From: an uncultured Selenomonas sp.
Lineage (GTDB): Bacteria; Bacillota; Negativicutes; Selenomonadales; Selenomonadaceae
Direction: 5' to 3'
Length of the DNA stretch: 64,000 nucleotides
Assembly (NCBI GenBank): GCA_947167105.1
Contig: CAMVGU010000005.1
Span: forward strand, 62,001 to 126,000
Part shown: positions 31,064-39,337 of the stretch, piece after piece
Numbering within the stretch: position 1 is the stretch's first letter
Layout: each line of letters begins with the position of its first letter
Made by a program: the position numbers and the translations under genes
The notes under the pieces: generated by a model
The model's database searches: none
What the model was told of the DNA's origin: nothing
Seen by the model: only the letters and a program-made list of their open reading frames with translations

Positions 31064-32485
31064 ATGGCAATGGTAGTAAAGAACAACATGTCGGCAATCA
31101 GCACTCTGAACACCTTGAACAAGAACTCGAGTGCACTGTCCAAGAGCCTTGCGAAGGTTTCTTCTGGCATGAAGATCAACAGCGCTGCAGATGACGCTTC
31201 CGGGTATGCTATCTCCGAGCGTATGCGCGTCCAGATCCGTTCCCTCGACCAGGCTAACGCCAACACCCAAAACGGCAGCTCCATGATGAAGGTTGCCGAG
31301 GGTGCAGTATCCTCGACGGTTGATATTCTGAAGACCTTGAAGGAAAAGGTCATCAGCGCAGCTAACGATGACAAGACCGATAGCGACCGCGCGACCATCC
31401 AGAAAGAGCTTGATCAGAGCATCGACCAGATCAACGACAATGCGAACATCACCTTCAACGGCAAGTATCTTGTCGATGGTTCGCACAATGCTTCGGTCGT
31501 GCAGACCACGACTGCAATGACCAACCAGTCCCTGAATACCTCGACTACTGCTTCGACGGCATTCACCGCCATGACGGATCGCAATGGCAACAACCTGAAC
31601 ATCCAGTCTTTGGATACGGTCACTGTTTCCTTTGTGCATCAGGGCCAGACCTACGTGACCAGCTTCCGTGCCGGTGCTACCACCGACTCGACGGGCAAGG
31701 TTACTGGTTCTGCAAGCCACAACCTGCAGGAACTGCTGAAGATTGCGAACAGCCATTTCGCTACCTCCAAGAATGCAGCTGGCAAGGTCAATAGCAGCAC
31801 CAAGCTCAGCGTAGCGTTCCAGACGGGTGATCCTTCTAATGGCAAGGGTGGTATCGGTACTTCCAACATCATCGGTAGGGATACTGCTCAGGATACTGTC
31901 CGCACTGCTGACGGTCAGAACGCGATTACCATCAATGCTGCGAACTCCGGTCTCTCCGGTCAGATTTCCGGCTTCACCATCTCCGTGTCCAACACGAAGG
32001 GCCAGGTGCAGAAGAGCGTCAATGCTGTGCTGGATAACTTCTCCGAGTCCATCCGTGCACAGAACAAGTCCAAGGATAACATGATTACCCTGCAGGTCGG
32101 TGCTAAGGCTAACCAGAGCATCCGCGTAGGTCTCACCGATATGCGTGCTGAGGCTCTCGGTCTTGCCAGCTCCACTGGTGCTACTCTCCAGATTGGCAAC
32201 CAGCAGCAGGCTAATGCAGCTATCAGTGTGCTCGATAATGCTGTGCAGAAGGCTCTGGATCAGCAGACGACTATCGGCTCCATCGAGTCTCGTCTCGAGT
32301 ACACCAGCAGCAACCTGACCACATCCAGCGAGAACGTCCAGGCTTCCGAGTCCACGATCCGCGATGCCGATATGGCGAAGGAAATGACCAACTACACGAA
32401 GAACAATGTTCTTCTGCAGGCTGCTCAGTCCATGCTGGCTCAGGCGAACCAGAACAGCTCCGCTGTCCTCAGCCTGCTCCAGTAA
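31064..32485 (+). CDS. fliC: Flagellin
   Basis: Filament subunit of 473 residues. The D0/D1 N-terminus (NNMSAISTLNTLNKNSSAL, then KINSAADDASGYAISERM) and C-terminus (TTSSENVQASESTIRDADMA, then NVLLQAAQSMLAQANQNSS) are conserved. The surface-exposed centre (about 150-370) is rich in Ser and Thr, suitable for O-glycosylation. Codon use is strongly biased, fitting high expression. It is the only flagellin gene in the window and is followed by a terminator and then 30 kb of glycosylation genes. Confidence 0.97.
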   Translation: MAMVVKNNMSAISTLNTLNKNSSALSKSLAKVSSGMKINSAADDASGYAISERMRVQIRSLDQANANTQNGSSMMKVAEGAVSSTVDILKTLKEKVISAANDDKTDSDRATIQKELDQSIDQINDNANITFNGKYLVDGSHNASVVQTTTAMTNQSLNTSTTASTAFTAMTDRNGNNLNIQSLDTVTVSFVHQGQTYVTSFRAGATTDSTGKVTGSASHNLQELLKIANSHFATSKNAAGKVNSSTKLSVAFQTGDPSNGKGGIGTSNIIGRDTAQDTVRTADGQNAITINAANSGLSGQISGFTISVSNTKGQVQKSVNAVLDNFSESIRAQNKSKDNMITLQVGAKANQSIRVGLTDMRAEALGLASSTGATLQIGNQQQANAAISVLDNAVQKALDQQTTIGSIESRLEYTSSNLTTSSENVQASESTIRDADMAKEMTNYTKNNVLLQAAQSMLAQANQNSSAVLSLLQ

Positions 32486-32538
32486 TCCTGATAGGCAAAG
32501 GTTATTTCGGCCGGACAGGTTCACTATTAACCATGAGA

Positions 32539-32566
32539 ACCCTCCCCTTCGGGGGAGGGTTTTTTA
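32539..32566 (+). terminator. Rho-independent terminator of flagellin
   Basis: ACCCTCCCC-TTCG-GGGGGAGGGT stem-loop with a UUCG-like loop and TTTTTT after it. No clear promoter lies between it and the ribosome site of the next gene, so partial read-through from flagellin may drive the glycosylation genes. Confidence 0.88.
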
Positions 32567-32603
32567 TTGCCTACGCAGAATAAGACTAGGGGAGGTGCAA
32601 GCC

Positions 32604-35510
32604 ATGCGAATATCGGCGTGCTATATAGTGAAGGATGAAGCCGGGGAACTGGCGCGCTCCCTGGCCTCTCTGAAAGGCCAGGTGGATGAGCTGGTGGTAG
32701 TGCAGACTGCTGTATCCCCGGCAGTGCAGTTGGCAGCAAAACAGGCGGGAGCAAAAATCTTTCACTTTGCCTGGTGCGATGATTTTTCTGCTGCCAGAAA
32801 CTTTGCGCTGGCACAGGCCACAGGTGACTGGCTCGTACTGCTTGATGCGGATGAATATTTCACGCAGGAGACTGCCAGCCACCTGCGTGTGCTGATAGAA
32901 GCCCATAAGGACGCGGATGCCTTGCTTGTACCCCTGACAAATCTTGGTCAGCAAGGCGAGGAAATCCTGACAGTGCCCGCGTTGCGGTTGGCTCGCCGCC
33001 AGCCTGGCCTGGCCTATCAGGGGCGTATCCACGAAGAGCTATGCCTGCAGGGGGAGCCCTTGGCTGAGCTGGTCTTGCTGGACAGCGCGGAATTGCAGAT
33101 ATACCATACAGGCTATCAGGCAGAGCGGAGCGAGGAGAAGGCCCGGCGGAATCTGGGGCTCCTGCGGTCAGAACTCAGGGAACGACAGAAGCAGGGTGAG
33201 GCGGTGGGCAGCCTGTACATGTATCTGGCCGAAGCGGCGCAGGGGCTGGGGCGCTACGAGGCAGCCGAGCACTGGGCGCGACTGGATATCGCCCAGGGGC
33301 GCAGGCAGGTACAGTATGCCAGCCGTTCCTATCACATTCTGCTGGCTTTGCTTGCTAAGTACCCTGAGCGCCGTGAAGAGCGCTTTGAAATTGCTGTGCA
33401 GGCTGTGCAGCAATTTCCGGAACTGGCGGAGTTTCGTGCGGAGCTGGCGGCCTGCCGCGCTGCCTGGGGGGATTTTGCCGGTGCGGTACAAGAGCTCAAG
33501 CAGGCTTTGAAGATGGTGGGCCAGCCTGCCGGTCTGGAGCCGCAGCAATTCGGCCCGACGGAGACAGAGCAAGCGAAAAAGCAACTGCAGGTCTGGCAAG
33601 ACCTGGCTGTGGAGGCAGAGAAGCTGGATTTGACCGTCTGTATGATTATGAAGGACGAGGCACAGGAGTTACCAGGCTGGCTGGCTAATACGCAAACATA
33701 TGTTCAAAACGAGGATATAATTTTAGTAGATACCGGCTCCAGGGACAGCAGCCGCGAGCTAGCGGCGCAGGCAGGAGTGCAGCTCTACGACTTTATCTGG
33801 CAGGATGATTTTGCCGTTGCCAAGAATTTTGCTCTTAAGCAGGTCAGCTCTCTAAGTCCGCCCCCTGGGGGGGCGGGGACCCGCATAAGCGGTGGTGGGG
33901 GGACATCATCCGCGCCTTACATCCAAAGATGGATTATCTTTCTGGATGCGGATGAAACCTTTCACCACCCTGAAGGAGTACGGGGGCTGCTGGCTCAGGC
34001 CATCAGGCGGCACCCTGGGGCCGAAGGCTTTCAGGTGATGATGCGTCATGTGGATACGGACGCAGCGGAGCTGCCTATCGGCACGGAGCCGGTCATCCGT
34101 ATACTCAGGCTGCAGCCGGGGCTTAGCTATCAAGGCAGTGTGCATGAGACACCGGCTCTGCATGGGGTAACGTTGACCACCTTGCCGCTGGCAGTGGGTC
34201 TGCTGCTCAGACATACGGGCTATGCGTCCTCCAAGGTGCGTGCCAAGGCTAGGCGCAATCTGCGTCTCCTGCGCCAACGGGAGGAAAATCCTCGGGATTA
34301 TCGTTATCTGGCGGATGCCTGCTATGCGCTGGAGCGTTACGATGAGGCCCTGCGCTATGCAAAATTGTTCCTTGCTTCCGGCTGGCAGGGCCTTGATAGC
34401 AATAATTCACTGTACAGCATCGCACTGAATTCCTTGGCCAAGCTGCACAGGCCTTTAAGTGAGCAACTGACCTTGCTGCGGGAGGCTCAGGAGCAGCTGC
34501 CTCAGGCAGCGGATTTGACAGCTCGGCAAGGCTTGCTGCTGCTTCGACAGGGAGACAAGCAGGCAGCCGGACTGGCGCTGGAGGGGGCACTGCGCTCCGG
34601 GCAGGACGCAGCCCTGGCTCCTTGGCAGAGCAGGCTCCAGGCGGCTTTAGGGCATCTGGCCTTGGACGAAGGCGACAGGGAGCAGGCAGAAACAAGACTG
34701 GCAGAGGCCTTGAGGCAAGACCCTTTCGAGCATCTGGCTTTGGCTCTGGCGGTACGGCTTTGGGCGGAGCCCCACACATGTGTGGAGCAGTTGCGCCCAT
34801 TTTACGTAAGCGAGGCTGCGAGGCAGCAGTTTCTGCCGCAGCTTTGCAGCTGGGCCGGCGCAACGGGACATTTGCCCTTGTTGCTCCACACCCAGACACT
34901 CCTGCAGGCGGCGGGGCAGGAGGTGCCGGAGGCAGAACTGTGTGCGGCTTTTGCCAGGGCCGCAGGCGGGACGGGACAGCAACTCTTTGCGCGGGCGGCC
35001 CATGATCTGCAGCAGATGTTCATTGCCTGCTTGCAGTTCAGTTTGCCGCGGGAGGCTGACGAGCCTGGGGAGGAGATACCTTTTGCCTGTATGGAGGTCC
35101 TGCCTGCGGAGCTGCGGCGTGTTGCAGCGGCGTGGCAGGCAGGGGAAGCACTGCCCCGGGAGGCTGGCGGGGCTTATGCTGCAGGTTTGGAAATCATCAT
35201 TGCCGGGCAGGCAAGGCCCCTCTATGAGCGTTATGCAGCTATGGGGGTGGAGCTGGCACCGCCCCAGCAGCGGGAGGCGGCAGACAAATTTTTTCAGCAG
35301 CAGGCCTGGGCAGCGGCTTTCGTCCTTTATCAAGAGCTGCCGGCAGATGCTACTGGTGAGGCAGGCAGTTTTTGGCATCATCTGGGCGTGGCTCTCTACC
35401 ATTTGGGGGAATATGCTGCTGCAGATGAGTGCCTGGAGCGGGCACTGGCGGCCGGCTCTATGGAGCGGGATATAGAGGCTTTCCGCAGCTGGGCCATGAA
35501 GGCGCAGTGA
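32604..35510 (+). CDS. Tandem GT2 glycosyltransferase with TPR-like repeats, carrying an in-frame repeat insertion
   Basis: 968 residues. Domain 1 (about 1-230) opens ISACYIVKDEAGELARSL and keeps LLDADEYF, but the usual DTGS nucleotide loop reads VQTAVS, so it may be inactive. Domain 2 (about 340-600) has MIMKDEAQELPGW, VDTGSRDSS and FLDADETF. Helical TPR-like repeats follow each domain. Between LKQV and WIIFLDADE, residues 415-442 are an insertion encoded by a GC-rich repeat (33856-33903); the paralogue has TGN or HGN there. The insertion lies next to the metal-binding DxD, so activity of domain 2 is uncertain. GGGGAGGTG precedes the ATG. An open frame from 32406 starts inside flagellin and is not used. 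Confidence 0.82.
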   Translation: MRISACYIVKDEAGELARSLASLKGQVDELVVVQTAVSPAVQLAAKQAGAKIFHFAWCDDFSAARNFALAQATGDWLVLLDADEYFTQETASHLRVLIEAHKDADALLVPLTNLGQQGEEILTVPALRLARRQPGLAYQGRIHEELCLQGEPLAELVLLDSAELQIYHTGYQAERSEEKARRNLGLLRSELRERQKQGEAVGSLYMYLAEAAQGLGRYEAAEHWARLDIAQGRRQVQYASRSYHILLALLAKYPERREERFEIAVQAVQQFPELAEFRAELAACRAAWGDFAGAVQELKQALKMVGQPAGLEPQQFGPTETEQAKKQLQVWQDLAVEAEKLDLTVCMIMKDEAQELPGWLANTQTYVQNEDIILVDTGSRDSSRELAAQAGVQLYDFIWQDDFAVAKNFALKQVSSLSPPPGGAGTRISGGGGTSSAPYIQRWIIFLDADETFHHPEGVRGLLAQAIRRHPGAEGFQVMMRHVDTDAAELPIGTEPVIRILRLQPGLSYQGSVHETPALHGVTLTTLPLAVGLLLRHTGYASSKVRAKARRNLRLLRQREENPRDYRYLADACYALERYDEALRYAKLFLASGWQGLDSNNSLYSIALNSLAKLHRPLSEQLTLLREAQEQLPQAADLTARQGLLLLRQGDKQAAGLALEGALRSGQDAALAPWQSRLQAALGHLALDEGDREQAETRLAEALRQDPFEHLALALAVRLWAEPHTCVEQLRPFYVSEAARQQFLPQLCSWAGATGHLPLLLHTQTLLQAAGQEVPEAELCAAFARAAGGTGQQLFARAAHDLQQMFIACLQFSLPREADEPGEEIPFACMEVLPAELRRVAAAWQAGEALPREAGGAYAAGLEIIIAGQARPLYERYAAMGVELAPPQQREAADKFFQQQAWAAAFVLYQELPADATGEAGSFWHHLGVALYHLGEYAAADECLERALAAGSMERDIEAFRSWAMKAQ
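33856..33903 (+). repeat. GC-rich double-hairpin repeat, copy 6, inside a coding sequence
   Basis: CCGCCCC/GGGGCGG, then CCGC-ATAA-GCGG and GGTGGGGGG, the same layout as copies 1-5 but with GGGGACCCGC where copy 3 has GGGGGACCGC. In this phase it is read as SPPPGGAGTRISGGGG with no stop, so the host frame stays open. Confidence 0.85.
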
Positions 35511-35533
35511 GGGGCAGGATAGGGGGAAATGAA

Positions 35534-36778
35534 TTGGCGGAGGTAAATATTCGCTATTTCAGTTGCACAGACCAATTTACAGGCACAAGGGCGGATTTCC
35601 AGCTGACGCCTTTGGATCTGGCAGCGGGAAGGGTTAAGGATGCTGTCGTAGCAGGGGATTTACGGCTGGATTTTTGCTGCGGCCTGCGCCTGGAGGTGCC
35701 CGGCCCCGGCTACCATATCCTGATACGGGATGCAGAGACCGGCCGTGTTTTTTACGAGGGCGTTTCTGACAGGGCGGAGCGTCTGGTGTCCCTGGAAAAA
35801 TACTTCATCCCGTGGCAGGTGGAGGCGAAGTTCGGAGGGCGGCATATTCTCAGGCATCGTTTCAATCCTGCCGGACGCAAGGTGCATTTCAGCTTCAATG
35901 CAGCAATGGGCGATACATTGGCTTTCCTTCCATATCTGCCTGTATACAGAAAGATTTACGGGGGTCAGTTGAGCGCGGGCATGGAGGCGGGCCTGCAGGA
36001 TTTTGCCAGGCGCTGCTGCCCCTGGCTGGAATTTTCGGAGCTGGTTCCCGAGGATGCTTATGCCGCCTTTTATTGCATGTTTATGTCCAAAGGGGCACAT
36101 GTACTGGCCCCTCTTGATTCCCGCGAGATACCCCTGTGGCAGATGGGACGCCTGATCATGGGACTTACGCAGGCCAGGACGCGTCTGCCTTGGCCCAGGG
36201 GCCAGAGAAAGATTCGGGAGCCCTATGTCTGCATTGCCGTCCAGGCCAGTGATGTGGCTAAGACATGGCAGTATCCCGGGGGCTGGGAGGAAATCGTGAA
36301 GGGGCTCAGGCAGCTTGGCTACCGTGTGCTCTGCATTGACAGGGAGCGTGAAAACAGCGATTACGGGCTTACGGCCCGTATGCCGGAGGGAGCGGAGGAC
36401 TATACGGGCAGCCATCCCCTGGTGGAAAGGGCAGATCTCCTGTCACATGCGGAGTTCTTCATCGGCCTGGGCAGCGGTCTTGCCTGGCTGGCTAATATCG
36501 TGGGCTGTCCTGTGGTGATGATAGGCGGCTTTTCCAGGCCCTGGTGTGAATTCCCGGAGGCATACCGTGTGGGGAATGTCCGCCTGTGCAATGGTTGCTT
36601 CAACGATCCGGAGCTGGATTATAAGGAAGGGGTCTGCCAGCGTCAGCCCCATGCGGGAGAGAACTTCCTGATGTGCAGTAGGCTCTTGTCGCCCCGGGAA
36701 GTCTGGCGGGCCATTACCGAGCTATTGCAGGACAAGGTCGAGGCAGAGAATGCCCTGAGAGAAACGGGCAGGACCTGA
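35534..36778 (+). CDS. Aah/TibC-type protein O-heptosyltransferase
   Basis: 414 residues. The GT9-like domain holds SFNAAMGDTLAFLPYLPVYR, AVQASDVAKTWQYPGGW and IGLGSGLAWLANIVGCPVVM. Four cysteines near the C-terminus (C352, C355, C368, C381; CNGC...VCQR...MCSR) match the iron-binding cluster of the bacterial autotransporter heptosyltransferases Aah and TibC, though spacing differs somewhat. Those enzymes put heptose from ADP-heptose onto Ser of surface proteins. No autotransporter is in the window; flagellin is the nearest exported protein. TTG at 35534 has AGGGGGA upstream. A Ser/Gly-poor N-terminal beta region (1-110) precedes the GT part. Confidence 0.8.
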   Translation: MAEVNIRYFSCTDQFTGTRADFQLTPLDLAAGRVKDAVVAGDLRLDFCCGLRLEVPGPGYHILIRDAETGRVFYEGVSDRAERLVSLEKYFIPWQVEAKFGGRHILRHRFNPAGRKVHFSFNAAMGDTLAFLPYLPVYRKIYGGQLSAGMEAGLQDFARRCCPWLEFSELVPEDAYAAFYCMFMSKGAHVLAPLDSREIPLWQMGRLIMGLTQARTRLPWPRGQRKIREPYVCIAVQASDVAKTWQYPGGWEEIVKGLRQLGYRVLCIDRERENSDYGLTARMPEGAEDYTGSHPLVERADLLSHAEFFIGLGSGLAWLANIVGCPVVMIGGFSRPWCEFPEAYRVGNVRLCNGCFNDPELDYKEGVCQRQPHAGENFLMCSRLLSPREVWRAITELLQDKVEAENALRETGRT

Positions 36779-36794
36779 GAAGGGAGGTGCCGGC

Positions 36795-39335
36795 ATGAGT
36801 TTCGTCAAATTATCTGCCTGCGCCATCATGAAGAATGAGGCAAAACATGTGGGGCGCTGGCTGGACTGTGTGCGGCAGGTTGCGGATGAGATTATCGTGG
36901 TTGACACCGGCTCTGCAGATGATACTGCGGCTCTGGCAGAAGCAGGCGGCGCACGGGTGGTGCATTTCAAATGGGCAGATGACTTTGCGGCAGCCAAGAA
37001 TTTCGCCATCAATCAAGCACACGGCAATTGGATTCTTTTTCTGGATGCGGATGAATATTTCCCACCGGAATATTTGGGCAAGGTACGGCCTCTTCTGGAG
37101 AAGCTGGCACCGAATCCCAAGGTGGGGGCGGTGCTTTGCCGTTGGGTGAATTTCGATGAGGATCAGGGTATGCTCATGCAGGGCGCGGATGTCCAGATCC
37201 GGCTGTTCCGTAATTTACGCTCTCTGCGCTATCAGGGAAACGTGCATGAGGCGATTTATGTGCCACCGCGCTTTAATGTCATAGTCACCGATGAGATCGA
37301 GATCCATCACACAGGTTATTCCAGCTCGGTCGCCAGGGAAAAAGCCTTGCGCAACCAGAGACTCCTAAGGCAACGTGTCCGGGCTGCAGGCAGAGTGCCC
37401 AGCCTGGAGGAGCAGAGATATTTGCTGGATTGCGCATATACCTTGCAGGATATGCCGGAGGCGTGCCGCCTGTCAGAGTGCATCGTCAGCAGCCCGGAGC
37501 GCCATAGTAAGCTGCAGCCGTATGTCCTGGCCGGTATGCACCGCATACGTCTCAGCGCCCTGATGGCAGATGGCCGTTCGCAAGCTGAGATAGAGGCGGC
37601 AGCCGGACAGGCAAGGGAAGATTTTCCGGAGCTGGCGGATTTTCCCTTCATACTTGGCTCCTATTATGTCAGCCGGGGGTTGATGGATGAGGGGAGAAAA
37701 GAACTGCAGCGGGGATTTGCGCTTTACGAAAGAAATAAGCGGCAACGTGCCGAAGGAGATCTGAATGCCCTGAGCGGGAATGCTGAGGCAATGCTGAACC
37801 AAGCACGGCAGTGCCTGCAGGCAGCAGGGCATCCGGAGCTGCGCATCTCGGCCTGTGCCATCATGAAAGATGAGGCGGAGAATCTGCCGGCCTGGCTGGA
37901 GTCGGTGCGCTCCTTTGCGGACGAAATCATCGTGGTGGATACCGGCTCCCATGATGCTACCAAGGTCATCGCAGCAGAAGGCGGGGCCAGGGTGCTGGAT
38001 TTTGCCTGGTGCGATGATTTCGGAGCCGCCAAGAATTTTGCACTGGAGCAGGCCACGGGGAATTGGATAGCCTTTCCGGATGCCGATGAGACTTTTTCCG
38101 AGGAGGCATGCCGGAAGATACGCCCCTTGCTGGAGCGGCTCGGGGAGGATGTGCGCGGCGTGGTATGCCCGCGGGTGAATATAGATAAAGATGACCGCAA
38201 CCGTTATATGTCCACCACCTTGCAGATACGACTGTTCCGCAATCTTCCGGATGTGCGCTATCTGGGGCGCATCCACGAGGCACTGACGGGGCTGCCGGAC
38301 AGCAGCCTCTATCATACGGATGAGCTGCTAATATATCATACCGGCTATTCTAAGAGCGTGGATCAGCAGAAACTGGAGCGCAATCTGGCCATGCTGAGGC
38401 AAAAGGCTGCGGCCGAGGGCAAGGTTGTGCCGGAGGATTACCATTATTATATGGATTGCTATTATGGCATGGCGGATTACCGAGAAGCTGCCAAGTGGGC
38501 GAAGATGGTCATAGATGATCCCGGGCAGGGTCAGGAGCGCTGGGAGGATGCCTGGGAGACCTATTTAAGTGCCTTGGTGCGGGGAGGGGCACCGGAGGAA
38601 GAGACCCTTGCCGCCATGGAAAAAGGACGTGCAGAGTGTCCTGAGATGCCCCGCTTTACGCTGATGCAGGGCTTATATCTCTATCAGCTGCATGATTACC
38701 TGCGGGCCGAAGAATTATTGCTGCAAGGGCTGAAAGAGCCTGTCAGGGATGAAATTGCCAATATCCGCCGCCTGCAGCCTCATGCGCTGGCGGCTCTGGC
38801 TGATATGGCCTTGTTGCAGGGCAGGGCGGAGACGGCGCGGGCATATTGCCTACAGGCTCTGCAGGCTAACAGGTACTTGCCTGATTGCGTGCGCCTGCTT
38901 GTGCAGGCTTTGCGGGCGGAGCAGGCAGACGATGTATCTGTCATAGAGGTACTTAGCCGTATTTACGCCGGTGATGATGCCGGATTCCTTTATGGTGCCT
39001 TGCAGACCCTGGGAGGCACCCTGAGTCTGTATTATGCCCGCAGGGCCGGCGTATCCATGGAGCCTGCAGAAGCCTATGGGAAGGCGGGGCGCTTCGACGC
39101 AGCCCTTGAGGTACTGCACCGGAGGCTTGATATCGTAGAGAAAATGGGCATTGTGCAATCTGAGACAGAATTTCCGGGCCAGGCAGCCAATCAACCTCTT
39201 TGGGGGCTCCTGGGGGAGCGCTATCGTGAGGCTTGGCGAGCATGGGCAGATGGCACGGCTCCCGGCAGGGGAAAAGATGATGAGCTGCCCGAAGTGCTGG
39301 GGCGGCTGCAGAGGTCGAGGTCAGGAGGCATGTAG
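36795..39335 (+). CDS. Tandem GT2 glycosyltransferase with TPR-like repeats
   Basis: 846 residues, paralogue of the gene at 32604. Both catalytic domains look intact: domain 1 (ACAIMKNEAKHVGRWL, VDTGSADDT, FLDADEYFP) and domain 2 from about 350 (ACAIMKDEAENLPAWL, VDTGSHDAT, FPDADETFS). Each is followed by a helical TPR-like stretch. Two active sites on one chain suggest addition of two successive sugars or binding of a multi-site acceptor. GGGAGG lies before the ATG. No membrane segment is seen. Confidence 0.85.
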   Translation: MSFVKLSACAIMKNEAKHVGRWLDCVRQVADEIIVVDTGSADDTAALAEAGGARVVHFKWADDFAAAKNFAINQAHGNWILFLDADEYFPPEYLGKVRPLLEKLAPNPKVGAVLCRWVNFDEDQGMLMQGADVQIRLFRNLRSLRYQGNVHEAIYVPPRFNVIVTDEIEIHHTGYSSSVAREKALRNQRLLRQRVRAAGRVPSLEEQRYLLDCAYTLQDMPEACRLSECIVSSPERHSKLQPYVLAGMHRIRLSALMADGRSQAEIEAAAGQAREDFPELADFPFILGSYYVSRGLMDEGRKELQRGFALYERNKRQRAEGDLNALSGNAEAMLNQARQCLQAAGHPELRISACAIMKDEAENLPAWLESVRSFADEIIVVDTGSHDATKVIAAEGGARVLDFAWCDDFGAAKNFALEQATGNWIAFPDADETFSEEACRKIRPLLERLGEDVRGVVCPRVNIDKDDRNRYMSTTLQIRLFRNLPDVRYLGRIHEALTGLPDSSLYHTDELLIYHTGYSKSVDQQKLERNLAMLRQKAAAEGKVVPEDYHYYMDCYYGMADYREAAKWAKMVIDDPGQGQERWEDAWETYLSALVRGGAPEEETLAAMEKGRAECPEMPRFTLMQGLYLYQLHDYLRAEELLLQGLKEPVRDEIANIRRLQPHALAALADMALLQGRAETARAYCLQALQANRYLPDCVRLLVQALRAEQADDVSVIEVLSRIYAGDDAGFLYGALQTLGGTLSLYYARRAGVSMEPAEAYGKAGRFDAALEVLHRRLDIVEKMGIVQSETEFPGQAANQPLWGLLGERYREAWRAWADGTAPGRGKDDELPEVLGRLQRSRSGGM

Positions 39336-39337
39336 GT

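Noticed and set aside
32406..32603. N-terminal extension of the glycosyltransferase frame back into flagellin
   Set aside because: It crosses the flagellin stop and terminator, and a strong ribosome site precedes the ATG at 32604.
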